Positions 22,950-32,909 of a DNA stretch of 64,000 nt are shown here, in pieces (position 1 is the first letter of the stretch; every line of letters begins with the position of its first letter). The notes under the pieces were generated by a model. It made no database searches. It was not told where the DNA came from and was given only the letters and a program-made list of their open reading frames with translations. A program made the position numbers and the translations under genes. Origin of the DNA: Erpobdella octoculata (Eukaryota > Annelida > Clitellata > Hirudinida > Erpobdellidae); assembly GCA_963978895.1 (NCBI GenBank), contig OZ022247.1, positions 15,198,312-15,262,311 on the forward strand, written 5' to 3'.

Positions 22950-23111
22950 TTTTTTTTTTTTTATAATAGTTTATAGTCCTTTACACCATGTGTTTTAAGA
23001 CTGAAATGTCTGTATGTAGGAAGCAGCTAAGTACTTCCTGTTGTGGATCATAACTTTTCCCTCCTCCTTTCTCCAGGCTTGGGACTGGCTCGCAATTAGC
23101 GAGGCGGAGTT
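22950..23111 (-). mobile_element. SINE family S, copy 1
   Basis: Read on the minus strand it starts AACTCCGCCTCGCTAATTG and ends in an A-tail (T-run at 22950 on plus). It is flanked by a perfect 14-bp direct repeat, ACCGACTAACTCTA, at 22936-22949 and 23112-23125. Other copies share the same start point, which argues for a true short element rather than random LINE truncation. Confidence 0.75.
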
Positions 23112-23134
23112 ACCGACTAACTCTACTTCTATAA

Positions 23135-23301
23135 TTTTTTTTATAATAGTTTATAGTCCTTTACACCAGGTGTTTTAAGACTGAAATGGCTGTGTAGGAA
23201 GCACCTAAGTACCTTTTGTCGTAGATCATATTTGATCTTTTAAACTGTCCCTCCTCCTTTATCCAGGCTTGGGACTGGCTTGCAATTAGCGAGGCTGAGT
23301 T
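23135..23301 (-). mobile_element. SINE family S, copy 2
   Basis: It has the same minus-strand start (CTCAGCCTCGCTAATTG) and A-tail as copy 1, from which it is separated by 23 bases. It lies immediately head-to-tail with copies 1 and 3. Flanks share only a short CTATA word. Confidence 0.7.
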
Positions 23302-23310
23302 CTATATATA

Positions 23311-23482
23311 CATTTTTTTATAATAGTTTATAGACCTTTACACTAAGAGTTTTAAGATTTAATTGGCTGTATGTAGGAAGCACATAAGTACTTCCTGTCG
23401 TGGATCAAAATTTGATCCTTTTAACTGTCCCTCCTCCTTTATCCAGGCTTGCGACTGGCTTGCAATTAGCAAGGCGGAGTTG
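23311..23482 (-). mobile_element. SINE family S, copy 3
   Basis: It has the same structure and orientation as copies 1 and 2. The flanking words CTATATATA at 23302-23310 and 23483-23491 could be its target duplication, and the right one starts the long (TA)n tract. Confidence 0.68.
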
Positions 23483-23791
<309 letters not shown>

Positions 23792-23967
23792 TCTATATAT
23801 ATAAAAATGAATGTTTGTATGTTAATGGCCTTTATGCATTGTTACACCATTCATCCGATCGTAATGAAATTTTCACACAACCTTGAGAGTCAAGGGGAAT
23901 CAAATATAAAAAAAATTTGAAATCCGTCACAAAATGAGCGGAGCGGAGCGGGTGAGCGAGCGGGAAC
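23792..23967 (+). mobile_element. Helitron family A 5' end fragment
   Basis: It begins TCTATATATATAAAAATGAA and includes TACACCATTCATCCGATCGT and the word GCGGAGCGGAGCGGGTGAGC before dissolving into a TA repeat. It lacks the 3' hairpin. The same 5' segment recurs at 32380-32525 (reversed) and 42650-42827. Confidence 0.75.
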
Positions 23968-24049
23968 TATATATATATATGTATGTGCGTATGTATGTGT
24001 GTATGTGTATGTGCATGTATGTGTGTCTGTGTGTGTGTTTATGTATGTA

Positions 24050-24594
<545 letters not shown>

Positions 24595-24604
24595 TAGCAA
24601 ATCT

Positions 24605-25058
24605 ATTTTACGTTTTATAGGCTAACAGAAGTTTTGAAAGAATGGAAAAGAGAAAATGAGCGTGAACGGGAACGGGAACGGGAGAGCAACCGTGACCGGG
24701 AATGGGAGAGCAAGCATGACCGGGAACGGGAGAGCAAGCGTGAGCGGGAACGGGAAAGCGACCGGGAACGGGAAAGCGACCGGGAACGGGAAAGCGACCG
24801 GGAACGCGGAAAGCGACCGGGAACGCGGAAAGAGACTGGAATCGGGAGAGCAAGCTTGGAAGGAAACGCGAGCAAGAGAGAAAATCGATAACAAAACTTC
24901 TGAGCGGGAAAGCGACCGGGAGCTGGAAAACGACCGAGAGCGGAAAAGCGACCGGGAACGCGACGAAAACGGGAAAGTGGAGAAGGAAACGGGAGCGAGA
25001 GAGACAAACATTAGAAAAATCTCTAAAAACCCCGGGCAACGCCGGGTAACCCCGCTAG
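24605..25058 (+). mobile_element. Helitron family A copy, plus orientation
   Basis: It ends with the palindrome CCCGGGCAACGCCGGG, then CTAG at 25055-25058 and a host T. The interior is the same purine-rich GGGAACGGGAAAGCGACC minisatellite in plus orientation, so it faces the copy at 24050-24492 tail to tail across the TA tract. The 5' terminus is not clear. Confidence 0.72.
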
Positions 25059-25067
25059 TAACTATAT

Positions 25068-25378
25068 ATATATAACAATTTTATTGTTAATTTCATTGTA
25101 TCGTTTCTGGTGTCGACGTTTGGTTTAAATTTTAAATGGGCTCTGAGGATGACAATTTTAGTCGAAACGGTCCGTTAGCCCTAGTTGAATCAAAGAACGT
25201 ATGTAGGTTGAAAAATTTTAAATCTCTGTCGAAAAAAAAATAATAAGCGCAAAATGGTCTATTAAAAAATAATAAACGCAAAATGGTCTATTAAAAAATA
25301 ATAAACGCAAAATGGTCTATTGTCTTTAATAGCGCGTGCCTGAAAGAAAATAATACACCTAAGTACGTTAATATATAT
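25068..25378 (+). mobile_element. Penelope-like element tail, copy P7
   Basis: A (TA)n run on the left is followed by noncoding sequence, a hammerhead ribozyme at 25138-25181 and a short decayed N-terminal coding part whose ATG lies in the ribozyme core. It ends in a motif like AAATGGTCTATTGTCTTTAA then GCGTGCCTGAAAGAA, the same terminus as in the copies at 43-48 kb. A ~29-bp segment with AACGCAAAATGGTCTATT is triplicated before the end. Confidence 0.62.
25138..25181 (+). ncRNA. Hammerhead ribozyme (PLE type)
   Basis: The core order is complete: helix I arm GGGCT, CTGAGGA, stem-loop GAC...GTC, GAAAC, minimal helix III, GTT cleavage triplet, and helix I arm AGCCC, which pairs perfectly with the first arm. 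Hammerheads with a very short helix III are known from Penelope-like elements. It should cleave itself after position 25176. Confidence 0.72.
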
Positions 25379-25379
25379 G

Positions 25380-25740
25380 AGCGAGAACGGGAGAGCAAGC
25401 GTGAGTGGGAACGGGAAAGCGACCGGGAACGGAAAGGCGGCCGGGAACGGGAGAGCAAACAGGAGCGGAAAAACGACAGTAAGCTGGAAAGCTATATATC
25501 TATATATATAAAAATGAATGTTTGTATGTATGTATGTATGTATGTATGTATGTATGATATTCATACATTGCTACACCATTCATCCGATCGTAATGAATGG
25601 TGTAGCAATGCATAAATAACATCGCTTTCCCGTTCAAGGTCGCTTTCTCACTCCTGGTCGCATTTCTGCTCACGGTCGCTTTTATGCTACACCTCTCCAG
25701 CTTGCTCTCATTTCCTGCTCGCTCTGCAAGTGTGATCTTC
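25380..25740. mobile_element. Rearranged Helitron family A fragments
   Basis: A piece of purine-rich minisatellite (25380-25490) is followed by a family A 5' start (TCTATATATATAAAAATGAA), a short TATG run, and then a perfect inverted segment around 25566-25617 where ATTGCTACACCATTCAT is followed by its reverse complement. Inverted minisatellite continues to about 25735. These look like two 5' ends joined head to head. Confidence 0.6.
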
Positions 25741-26519
25741 CGCAAAGGATTATTTTGATTGACTAAAGCTGAAAAAAAAGAATTTATTAGTTAACGCTGC
25801 AATAATGTTAAAATCCGCTCATATATCTCAACAGGTTATATTTATTTTAAATACTTGTAAGATTATAAATGCTTTATCACACACTGTTCAACAGCTGCTT
25901 TTCGAAAAATCGCTAATCTTACTTTTTGAGATGTTCTTAGTTTTTAAGTGTCATGTCTACAGAAAGCATATAACGATACATGTGACATTTTCCGAGATCA
26001 TCAATTTGAAACAATGGAAGAGTAACACTTTTATTTAGCAAATGATGCAATTATAAATTGAACAAAACAGCAGCAGATTGATAGGCTGGCTTGAGAACTT
26101 TGTTCATGATTTTGTTGAAACACAAAAATACTGAGCTTCCTTTCATTTCTTTCAAATTTCATGCACCTCATATATCAGTGAAACTTTTACAATAAATTGG
26201 TGTTGCATGTAAGATTTTCTTTAAAATGTAAATTTCTAATATCCTCTGAAAAGTAAAAAATAAAATAAGACCGATAAATTAATTCATAATCTTATAGTCA
26301 TAACTACTTGTCAATAATAATGGTTGCAATGCCATCACATAAAAAAACACTTAGGTTTATGATTGCAGTTTACAAGCTTAATACAAATTGCTTAGGATTG
26401 ACAGATGTGTATATGAGCGAACGGCGAACACGGGTGCTGCCTTCCCAGAACAAACTGGTACATGTCTTACAGTCCAGGAGTGTATAAAGCAGTAGAATTA
26501 TCATGGTTACTTACTTTAT
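25741..26519. other. No recognisable gene
   Basis: AT-rich sequence without family-supported frames. It may contain the unseen terminus of the pogo element. Confidence 0.35.
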
Positions 26520-28268
26520 CAATTAATGTATCCAGGTTACATTGCTAAACATAGGCCTACCTGCTGATGTTGGTGAAGTGCTAGTTGATGAACTTGACGG
26601 TAATGGTCGGTCAGTTGTTAGAGCAGCTTGATATTCATGATCTTCAAATATGTATTTATTCAGTGGCCATATTCCACATTTCTTGAAGCCATTGGTTGCT
26701 ATGCTCATAGTCGCTGCCTTTCCAAACGCTTCACAAACAGCTGCAGCTACCTGGAATTCGCCAAATCCACGACCTGGATGAGCTCTCAACCATCTTTGTA
26801 CATGTTGGTCATAGTAGGTGTTGAAGGGTTTGAAGACTGACACATCCAGTGGCTGCAACTTATGAGTGGTGTGCGGTGGTAAACAAATCATGATTACGCC
26901 ATGCTGTGTTGCATACTCCAGCACTTCCAGGCTTTTAGTGTGCGAACTGTGCCCGTCAAGTACCAGCAATATAGGATTGTCAATAGTTGCATGACCATGT
27001 TTCACAACATGTTCGAGGTACTGCCTAAAAACAAGTGATGTCATCCAGCCACTTTTCTCGCAGACCGCCAGTGATTCATTCGGTGCATTGTCCATCAACT
27101 CAGCCTTCATGCGCTTCCTCGGAAAAATGAAAGCCGGAGGAACGTAATGACCAGTGGCACTCACGCAACAAACAACGGTGATGTTTCGTCCCCGTTCCCC
27201 ACTTGTCAGAGCTCCAATCTGGTGCTTTCCTTTCTTCGCCAATATTTTGGATGGTTGGTGAACGGTCGACACACCTGTTTCATCACAATTGTAGATGCGA
27301 CTGCCAGTTATCTGCCTTTCAATGATGACTTTCTCAAGTAAGGTAAAAAACTTACATACAGCCGGTTGGTTGAAACCTGTGGCTCTGGCAATGGAAGTAG
27401 CTTCTGGCTTCCTAACAGAAATCTCACAATTTCTTGCCAAAAAGCCGGCCAACCATTTCTTTCCTGCCATCTGATTATCCGGATTGAATCGATGTTGAAC
27501 ATTATTTTGCTCAGCCAGCTGAAAGGCCAACTTTTTTACTTCTTGGCATGTCAACCCAAAGAATCTTGACTCCATATCCAATATATGACATTTTAGCTCC
27601 TGTTCAAACTCCGGTGTAAGGTCAGTTACAAAGCGTCCAAAATGTTTCTTAGAGCCAACCGCTATTTTGTTTTTGTTGCCTGCTCTGCGTGCTAGTGTAC
27701 TCTTCGGCACGTTATACTGATCTGCGGCTTCACGTATCGACAATTCTTTCGTCAAGACTTTGGAAATTGCTGTAACCATTCGATGCTCCTCCCACGATCC
27801 ACGTTGTGTTTTTCTCTTGTAAGACATTCCCTAACAATAACAAAAATAACATTGTATTAAATGAGTTCCTAAGATGGGACAACGTAGTTGTCAAGTGTCC
27901 CATCTTAGGATATAGCATAGCATGTACGATCATTGAGAATCCAATTATTATCGCTCATGTATTGTCTATTTTGAACTCTGGAACGTAAACTACGATTGTA
28001 GTACTATAAATGAATACAAAATACTAATAACAAAGTTTCAAACTTATCTCGTTAAGCCTGACAAGTTGCCGGTGTAAATTAATAACAAAATATACGTAAA
28101 ACTGGAAAAGCTGATAGTACACAAAACAAGCTACCGGAAGCCGTATAAATGATTACATAGATATAAATAATAGCTAGAGACATATAGGAGTAGTTCAATA
28201 TTGCGCCGTATGTCAACTAATATAGATAGTCTATGTGTCCCATCTTTGGAACTGTCCCATCTTAGGTG
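26520..28268 (-). mobile_element. Pogo transposon (one terminus visible)
   Basis: Upstream of the transposase, the sequence near 28236-28268 carries repeated TGTCCCATCTTAGG words and ends in GATCCTCCCTA, consistent with a terminal and subterminal repeat next to a TA. The same word forms an inverted pair at 27867-27909. I could not find the matching inverted end on the other side of the transposase, so the boundary at 26520 is only the stop codon. Confidence 0.5.
26523..27827 (-). CDS. Pogo-family (Tc1/mariner superfamily) transposase
   Basis: An uninterrupted 434-codon frame begins MSYKRKTQRGSWEEHRMVTA. Residues ~10-50 form a psq/CENP-B-like helix-turn-helix (IREAADQYNVPKSTLARR), a second CENP-B-type DNA-binding region lies at ~70-140, and the DDE_1 catalytic core has Asp182 (CDETG), Asp291 (LDGHSSH) and Asp328 (QPLDVSVF), the DDD arrangement of pogo. 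The length is a little short for some pogo proteins but nothing essential seems missing. An intact frame in this decayed neighbourhood implies recent arrival or selection. Confidence 0.88.
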   Translation of the reverse strand: MSYKRKTQRGSWEEHRMVTAISKVLTKELSIREAADQYNVPKSTLARRAGNKNKIAVGSKKHFGRFVTDLTPEFEQELKCHILDMESRFFGLTCQEVKKLAFQLAEQNNVQHRFNPDNQMAGKKWLAGFLARNCEISVRKPEATSIARATGFNQPAVCKFFTLLEKVIIERQITGSRIYNCDETGVSTVHQPSKILAKKGKHQIGALTSGERGRNITVVCCVSATGHYVPPAFIFPRKRMKAELMDNAPNESLAVCEKSGWMTSLVFRQYLEHVVKHGHATIDNPILLVLDGHSSHTKSLEVLEYATQHGVIMICLPPHTTHKLQPLDVSVFKPFNTYYDQHVQRWLRAHPGRGFGEFQVAAAVCEAFGKAATMSIATNGFKKCGIWPLNKYIFEDHEYQAALTTDRPLPSSSSTSTSPTSAGRPMFSNVTWIH

Positions 28269-28269
28269 A

Positions 28270-30210
28270 TCCTCCCTACCTGCCAAAAAAAATTCTCATT
28301 TACCGATAGGCTGATAGCAATCTTGTCAGTTTAGGAAACCATGATGAACATTATTAGATAAGGAACAATTGAAGTCAGAAGCCTTGAACGATAAATATGA
28401 ACAATGAATTTAAATTTATTTTTCCAATCTGCAACTCCTTTTTGTAAAACACAAAATAATAGAGCATAATGATAATCTTATAATAATTAATAATAATATA
28501 ACATAATTAATCACGTGCAATGCAACAAACGAAACAAATTGAAAGATACACAGTAAGTCATGATTTTAAAAACTAAAAACAAATTACCAAAGCTTTGCCA
28601 CTTACTTTTGAATGGGAGATATGAACAATGAATTTCTACTTTGATTTAATTTTAATTTGTTAAGTCTGGAACTCTTTTTGTGAAGCACAAAATATCTCTA
28701 ATTAGGGAGTCGCACGGAAAAATTTAATTAAAAAAAAATAATTAAAATTTATATTTTTATTAAAGATAACAACAATAGAAAACGAAATTTACCAAAATTT
28801 TTCTTCTACATGTTATATTAACGAAGTTATATCGATTTGAAGTTCACGCGTCGGATCACATCTCTAAGCCTGAATGAGCATTAAAAATGACCAAACGCAT
28901 GTATGTCGCTTCTCATGCGCGATAGCACATTACAGGCTGAGCTCGCGTATAACTATATTACTCTTTGTATCTTTCAAATCTATACAGCCTTATAAATTAT
29001 AAAGCCAATATAAATTTATATTTTGAAATAATTATTAATTCAGCTAATAGATAAAAGAATAAGTAAAAACACCACATAATTTAAAACATTTATTAATAAA
29101 ACAAACAAGATGTAGCGAATGTTCGTCGTCTGTTTTTTTAAGACTCATTTGTTCATGATGTAGGTCGCAGTCAATTACTTTCTGTAACTTATCAAAACTT
29201 GATCTTTAAATTTCCCCCTCCTCCTTATCCAGGCTTGAGACTGGCTTGCCAATGCAAGGCGGAGTTACGGCGGCTGTCTGTCATGGAGAACGCTTGTAAG
29301 TTGTCTGTCACAGAGGTATGCACAGGGACGACTTTCTGATCAATCCCTATCTATATAATTACTTCTTTAATTTACAAATGTGAATAAAAAAGTGATATGA
29401 TTACAAAAGTTATACAATTCATAGTGAACGCCTAGGACGCCAGGTCTAGTCTAGAATCTAGAACTTCGCTGCGACCGCATCAAATTCTAAAAAGTGCGTT
29501 TATGCAAAAGCGATTATCTAAATTAATCCTCGGCCTAAAGAGTTGAAATTTTCAGACATGATAGTTCAATATGTAAACGTTAGTATAGCGAAAAAATGAA
29601 AACCATTGGAGTATTAGTTATAATTTTATTAAAATATGAACACACTAGATCAAATTATCACAAGCGGTAGCGCAAAATAACACCGTTTCAAATTAAAGGC
29701 AAATCTTTATTAGTCAGAGTAAACATATCTTATAGATTTTTACAGTCATTATAATTATATAACTAAACTTTTAGTTGAAAAAAAAATTAATTAGAAATAC
29801 CTTTTAATAAAAAAGTTATATGATTACAAAATTTGTACAATTCATAGTGAACGCCTATTTTGGTATTTTCGTTGGTATTTTGATAGTTTCTTTTTTTAGA
29901 TTTGACGGATACTTATTACATTTTAGATAGCAGAGCTGTCGTATCGTAAGTTCGGAAGAGAATGAGCTCTATGAAATCAAAACAAAGGAATCTGGCGGCA
30001 CCATAGATATCTATGGGCGGCACTAAACAACACACATATTTATTTAATTTAATATTTATATTTAAAACCTTTAAAACTTAAGAAAATTTTTTTGTATAAT
30101 TGAAATATAAATTAATTTATTTTTATTTTGTAGAAAAAAAATTTAATTCACCTTACTACCGCTGACCAAAACGTTTTTTGTCCATAAAACATCAACGAAA
30201 AAAACAAATT
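28270..30210. other. AT-rich DNA without a recognisable gene
   Basis: It contains a truncated SINE family S copy near 29200-29268 and a pair of related segments at 29385-29435 and 29812-29855 (both with CAATTCATAGTGAACGCCTA). No coding region is supported. Confidence 0.4.
29195..29268 (-). mobile_element. Truncated SINE family S
   Basis: The 5' half of the element (minus-strand start AACTCCGCCTTGCATTGGC) is present; the 3' half and A-tail are missing. It shares the fixed 5' start with the copies at 23 and 40 kb. Confidence 0.6.
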
Positions 30211-30498
30211 TACATATATACATATATACATACATACATACATACATACATACATACATACATACATACATACATACATACATACATACATACATACATA
30301 CATACATACATACATACATACATACATACATACATACATACATACATACATACATACATACATACATACATACATACATACATACATACATACATACATA
30401 CATACATACATACATACATACATACATACATACATACATACATACATACATACATACATACATACATACATACATACATACATACATACATACATACA

Positions 30499-30532
<34 letters not shown>

Positions 30533-30544
30533 CATACATACATA
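30211..30544. repeat. (CATA)n microsatellite, left flank of LINE copy N1
   Basis: About 320 bases of CATA, nearly pure, run directly into LINE sequence at 30545. Confidence 0.95.
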
Positions 30545-30692
30545 AAACTAAAATGGGTTGTCAAACTGCTATCAATCAACGCTCTGCATCAACCAAGGAG
30601 GCAGGTAACACGTCTGACTATGACTATCTTGCTAATCTTGTACTCTTCTACAGGGTGATTGGACTAGATGGGAGGCGGCAGTTCAACATTCG

Positions 30693-31448
30693 ATGACATG
30701 GAATGATTTGTGGCGTTACTCGCCCATCCGCCTATTTTTCGTGATTAGAGCGATGTATGATCAGCTGCCGACAGCTTCGTACTTAGTGAAGTGGGGAAAG
30801 CTTGAAAATGAAGCCTGCAAGCTGTGTGAGAAAACAGAAACTCTGATTCATATTCTCTCATGTTGTCCGTATGCCTTAGCAAAGGGAAGATACACGTGGC
30901 GCCACAATGAGGTTCTAAGAGAGATACTGGGCATTATCAAGGAGAACTGCAGACTAGCCAATTCGATGCAGTTGTGCCCCAGAAGAAAAGTTTATTTCTT
31001 GAGAGAAGGCTTGCAGCACTTGGGCCGCAGAAAAGCAAGTACGAGAAGAGATTCGTTGCTTGATGCGGCAAATGACTGGAGGATATCAGCGGACTTGAAA
31101 GATGAAGACTGCTTTCCGGAATTGGTTCGCAGCAGCGGATTGAGACCGGACATTGTCATTTTTTCCAGTTTGGCCAAGACGTTGCTGTTCATCGAACTAA
31201 CAGTGCCATGGGAAAGCAACATGGAAGCCTCAAATATCTTGAAAGAAGAACGTTACAGAATCCTTGCCCAAGATTTGGAGCGTGCGGGATATAGAGTCGA
31301 GATTTTTTCAGTTGAAGTAGGCGCCAGGGGTTTAGCCGGTCGCTCACTCGTCAAAATGCTTGCGGCTCTAGGAATGTCGGGTCGGAAAAAAACTCAAGCT
31401 ATCAAGAAAATAGCTGAAAGAGCAGAAACAGCTTCTTTTTGGATATGA
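30693..31448 (+). pseudogene. R2/NeSL-like CCHC and restriction-like endonuclease domain
   Basis: The 251-codon frame carries the zinc knuckle [20 protein letters not shown] and the PD-(D/E)xK endonuclease signature RPDIVIF...FIELTVPWE. The frame ends at a TGA where N2 has TGG, so the last residues are lost. The reverse transcriptase is absent, making this copy non-autonomous. Confidence 0.82.
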
Positions 31449-31984
31449 ATGCAAAGGAATGAAAAAGGAGATAATAAATTTAAACAGCCACTCCTGGCTT
31501 CCGTACGACAGTGTTAGCTCCTCCTCTGTTTACAAGTTCAGGGACGAAGTCGCGTTATGGCTGCCGGCGAAAGTTTCGTTTGTTTGCAATAGAAGGAAAG
31601 TTGCTAGCGTTTAGAAAATAATCGAAACAATGTTTCCTGCCATTATGGTTTGTGGTGTTTCTCGTTTGGTGAAAGTGGTGGCATGGCTCGAAGTTCCGGA
31701 AGTGAATGTTTCTTTTAGTCTCGGAATCTGGCGGTTTTGGTGGATACTACAGTTACTACATGCTCAAGCTCCAGCGTTTGAAAGACAGTTTTTTATCTTG
31801 TTACAGTTGCTTGACGGTTTCAAAATGACTTCTTGGTTCTGGTACTTTGAAGATTTGCCGGCTATCTGGTTCTGGTCGAAAACGGCATGTGATACACAAA
31901 TTTTGTCAGTAGGCGGCCGTCTGATCAACGGTCGTGGCCCGCCCTCCCGTGGTAGCATCAGGAAAAGGGCCGAAAAGGTAGGAG

Positions 31985-32002
31985 GGTCTTCCTCTGAAGA
32001 CC
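31985..32002 (+). promoter_or_regulatory. 3'-terminal hairpin of LINE N1
   Basis: GGTCTTC, loop CTCT, GAAGACC form a perfect 7-bp stem about 30 bases before the 3' junction. The same hairpin sits at 36821-36838 in N2. By analogy with other site-specific LINEs it may be recognised by the reverse transcriptase. Confidence 0.5.
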
Positions 32003-32033
32003 TCTTACGAACTTGCTCGAAGAAGAGTTTTCA

Positions 32034-32107
32034 CATACATACATACATACATACATACATACATACATACATACATACATACATACATACATACATACAT
32101 ACATACA

Positions 32108-32141
<34 letters not shown>

Positions 32142-32233
32142 CATACATACATACATACATACATACATACATACATACATACATACATACATACATACAT
32201 ACATACATACATACAAACATACATACATACATA
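32034..32233. repeat. (CATA)n microsatellite, right flank of N1
   Basis: About 200 bases of CATA directly follow the 3' end of LINE N1 in the same strand orientation as the left flank. Confidence 0.95.
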
Positions 32234-32260
32234 CAAACATTTATTTTTATATATATATAG

Positions 32261-32291
<31 letters not shown>

Positions 32292-32379
32292 TCATACATA
32301 TATCATACATACATACATACATACATACATACATACAAACATTTATTTTTACATATATATAGATATATATATATATATA
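32234..32379. repeat. Mixed TA and CATA microsatellites
   Basis: Two TA runs (about 32245-32288 and 32352-32378) alternate with a second CATA block (32293-32333). A segment reading CAAACATTTATTTTTATAT is duplicated. Confidence 0.85.
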
Positions 32380-32519
32380 GTTCCCGGTTGCTGACCCGCT
32401 CCGCTCCGCTCATTTTGTGACGGATTTCAAAATTGTTTTTTCTATATTTGATTCCCCTTGACTCTCAAGGTTGTGTGAAAATTTCATTACGATCGGATGA
32501 ATGGTGTAGCAATGCATAA

Positions 32520-32525
<6 letters not shown>
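32380..32525 (-). mobile_element. Helitron family A 5' fragment, minus
   Basis: Reverse complement of the 5' segment found at 23792-23967, including GCTCCGCTCCGCTCATTTTG and ACGATCGGATGAATGGTGTA. It is bordered on both sides by TA runs and lacks a 3' end. Confidence 0.7.
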
Positions 32526-32611
<86 letters not shown>

Positions 32612-32782
32612 TATTTACATTTATACATATATACATATATACATACATACATATATACATATACACATATATACATATATACATACATACATACATACAT
32701 ATACACATATATACATATAGACATATATATATACATACATACATACATACATACATACATACATACATACATACATACATAC
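32526..32782. repeat. (TA)n then (CATA)n microsatellite, left flank of N2
   Basis: A TA run changes gradually to TATACA and then to pure CATA, which ends at the start of LINE N2. Confidence 0.93.
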
Positions 32783-32909
32783 GCATGCTACATCTACAAC
32801 AAAAGAATTATGCCCCCAGAGCTCTTACCGAAAGGGGGGGGAGAATGATGAGCTCATCATTGGACTACAGGATGATGAACCGGCTTTTCCAAGGAACCCT
32901 GATGGGGGT

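Larger units (their letters stand above)
30545..32033 (+). mobile_element. R2/NeSL-like LINE, internally deleted copy N1
   Basis: The left junction joins the microsatellite to the second zinc finger region (AAACTAAAATGGGTTGTC) with CATA shared by both. After ~90 bases the element jumps over ~2.25 kb, including the whole reverse transcriptase, to the endonuclease domain. It then continues through the 3' UTR to the same terminus as N2 (GAAGAAGAGTTTTCA), followed by (CATA)n. Sequence shared with N2 is nearly identical, so the two are recent relatives. Confidence 0.82.

Noticed and set aside
30590..30665. A genuine intron in LINE N1 ending CTTCTACAG
   Set aside because: No matching donor is visible in N1, and N2 has unrelated sequence at this point; treated as a deletion joint with filler, though splicing of a parent RNA is mentioned as a possibility.
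30143..30696. Long open frames of the types YICMYVCM and HTYIHTYI (also at 32, 37, 39.7 and 46.7 kb)
   Set aside because: They are translations of (CATA)n, which has no stop in any frame.
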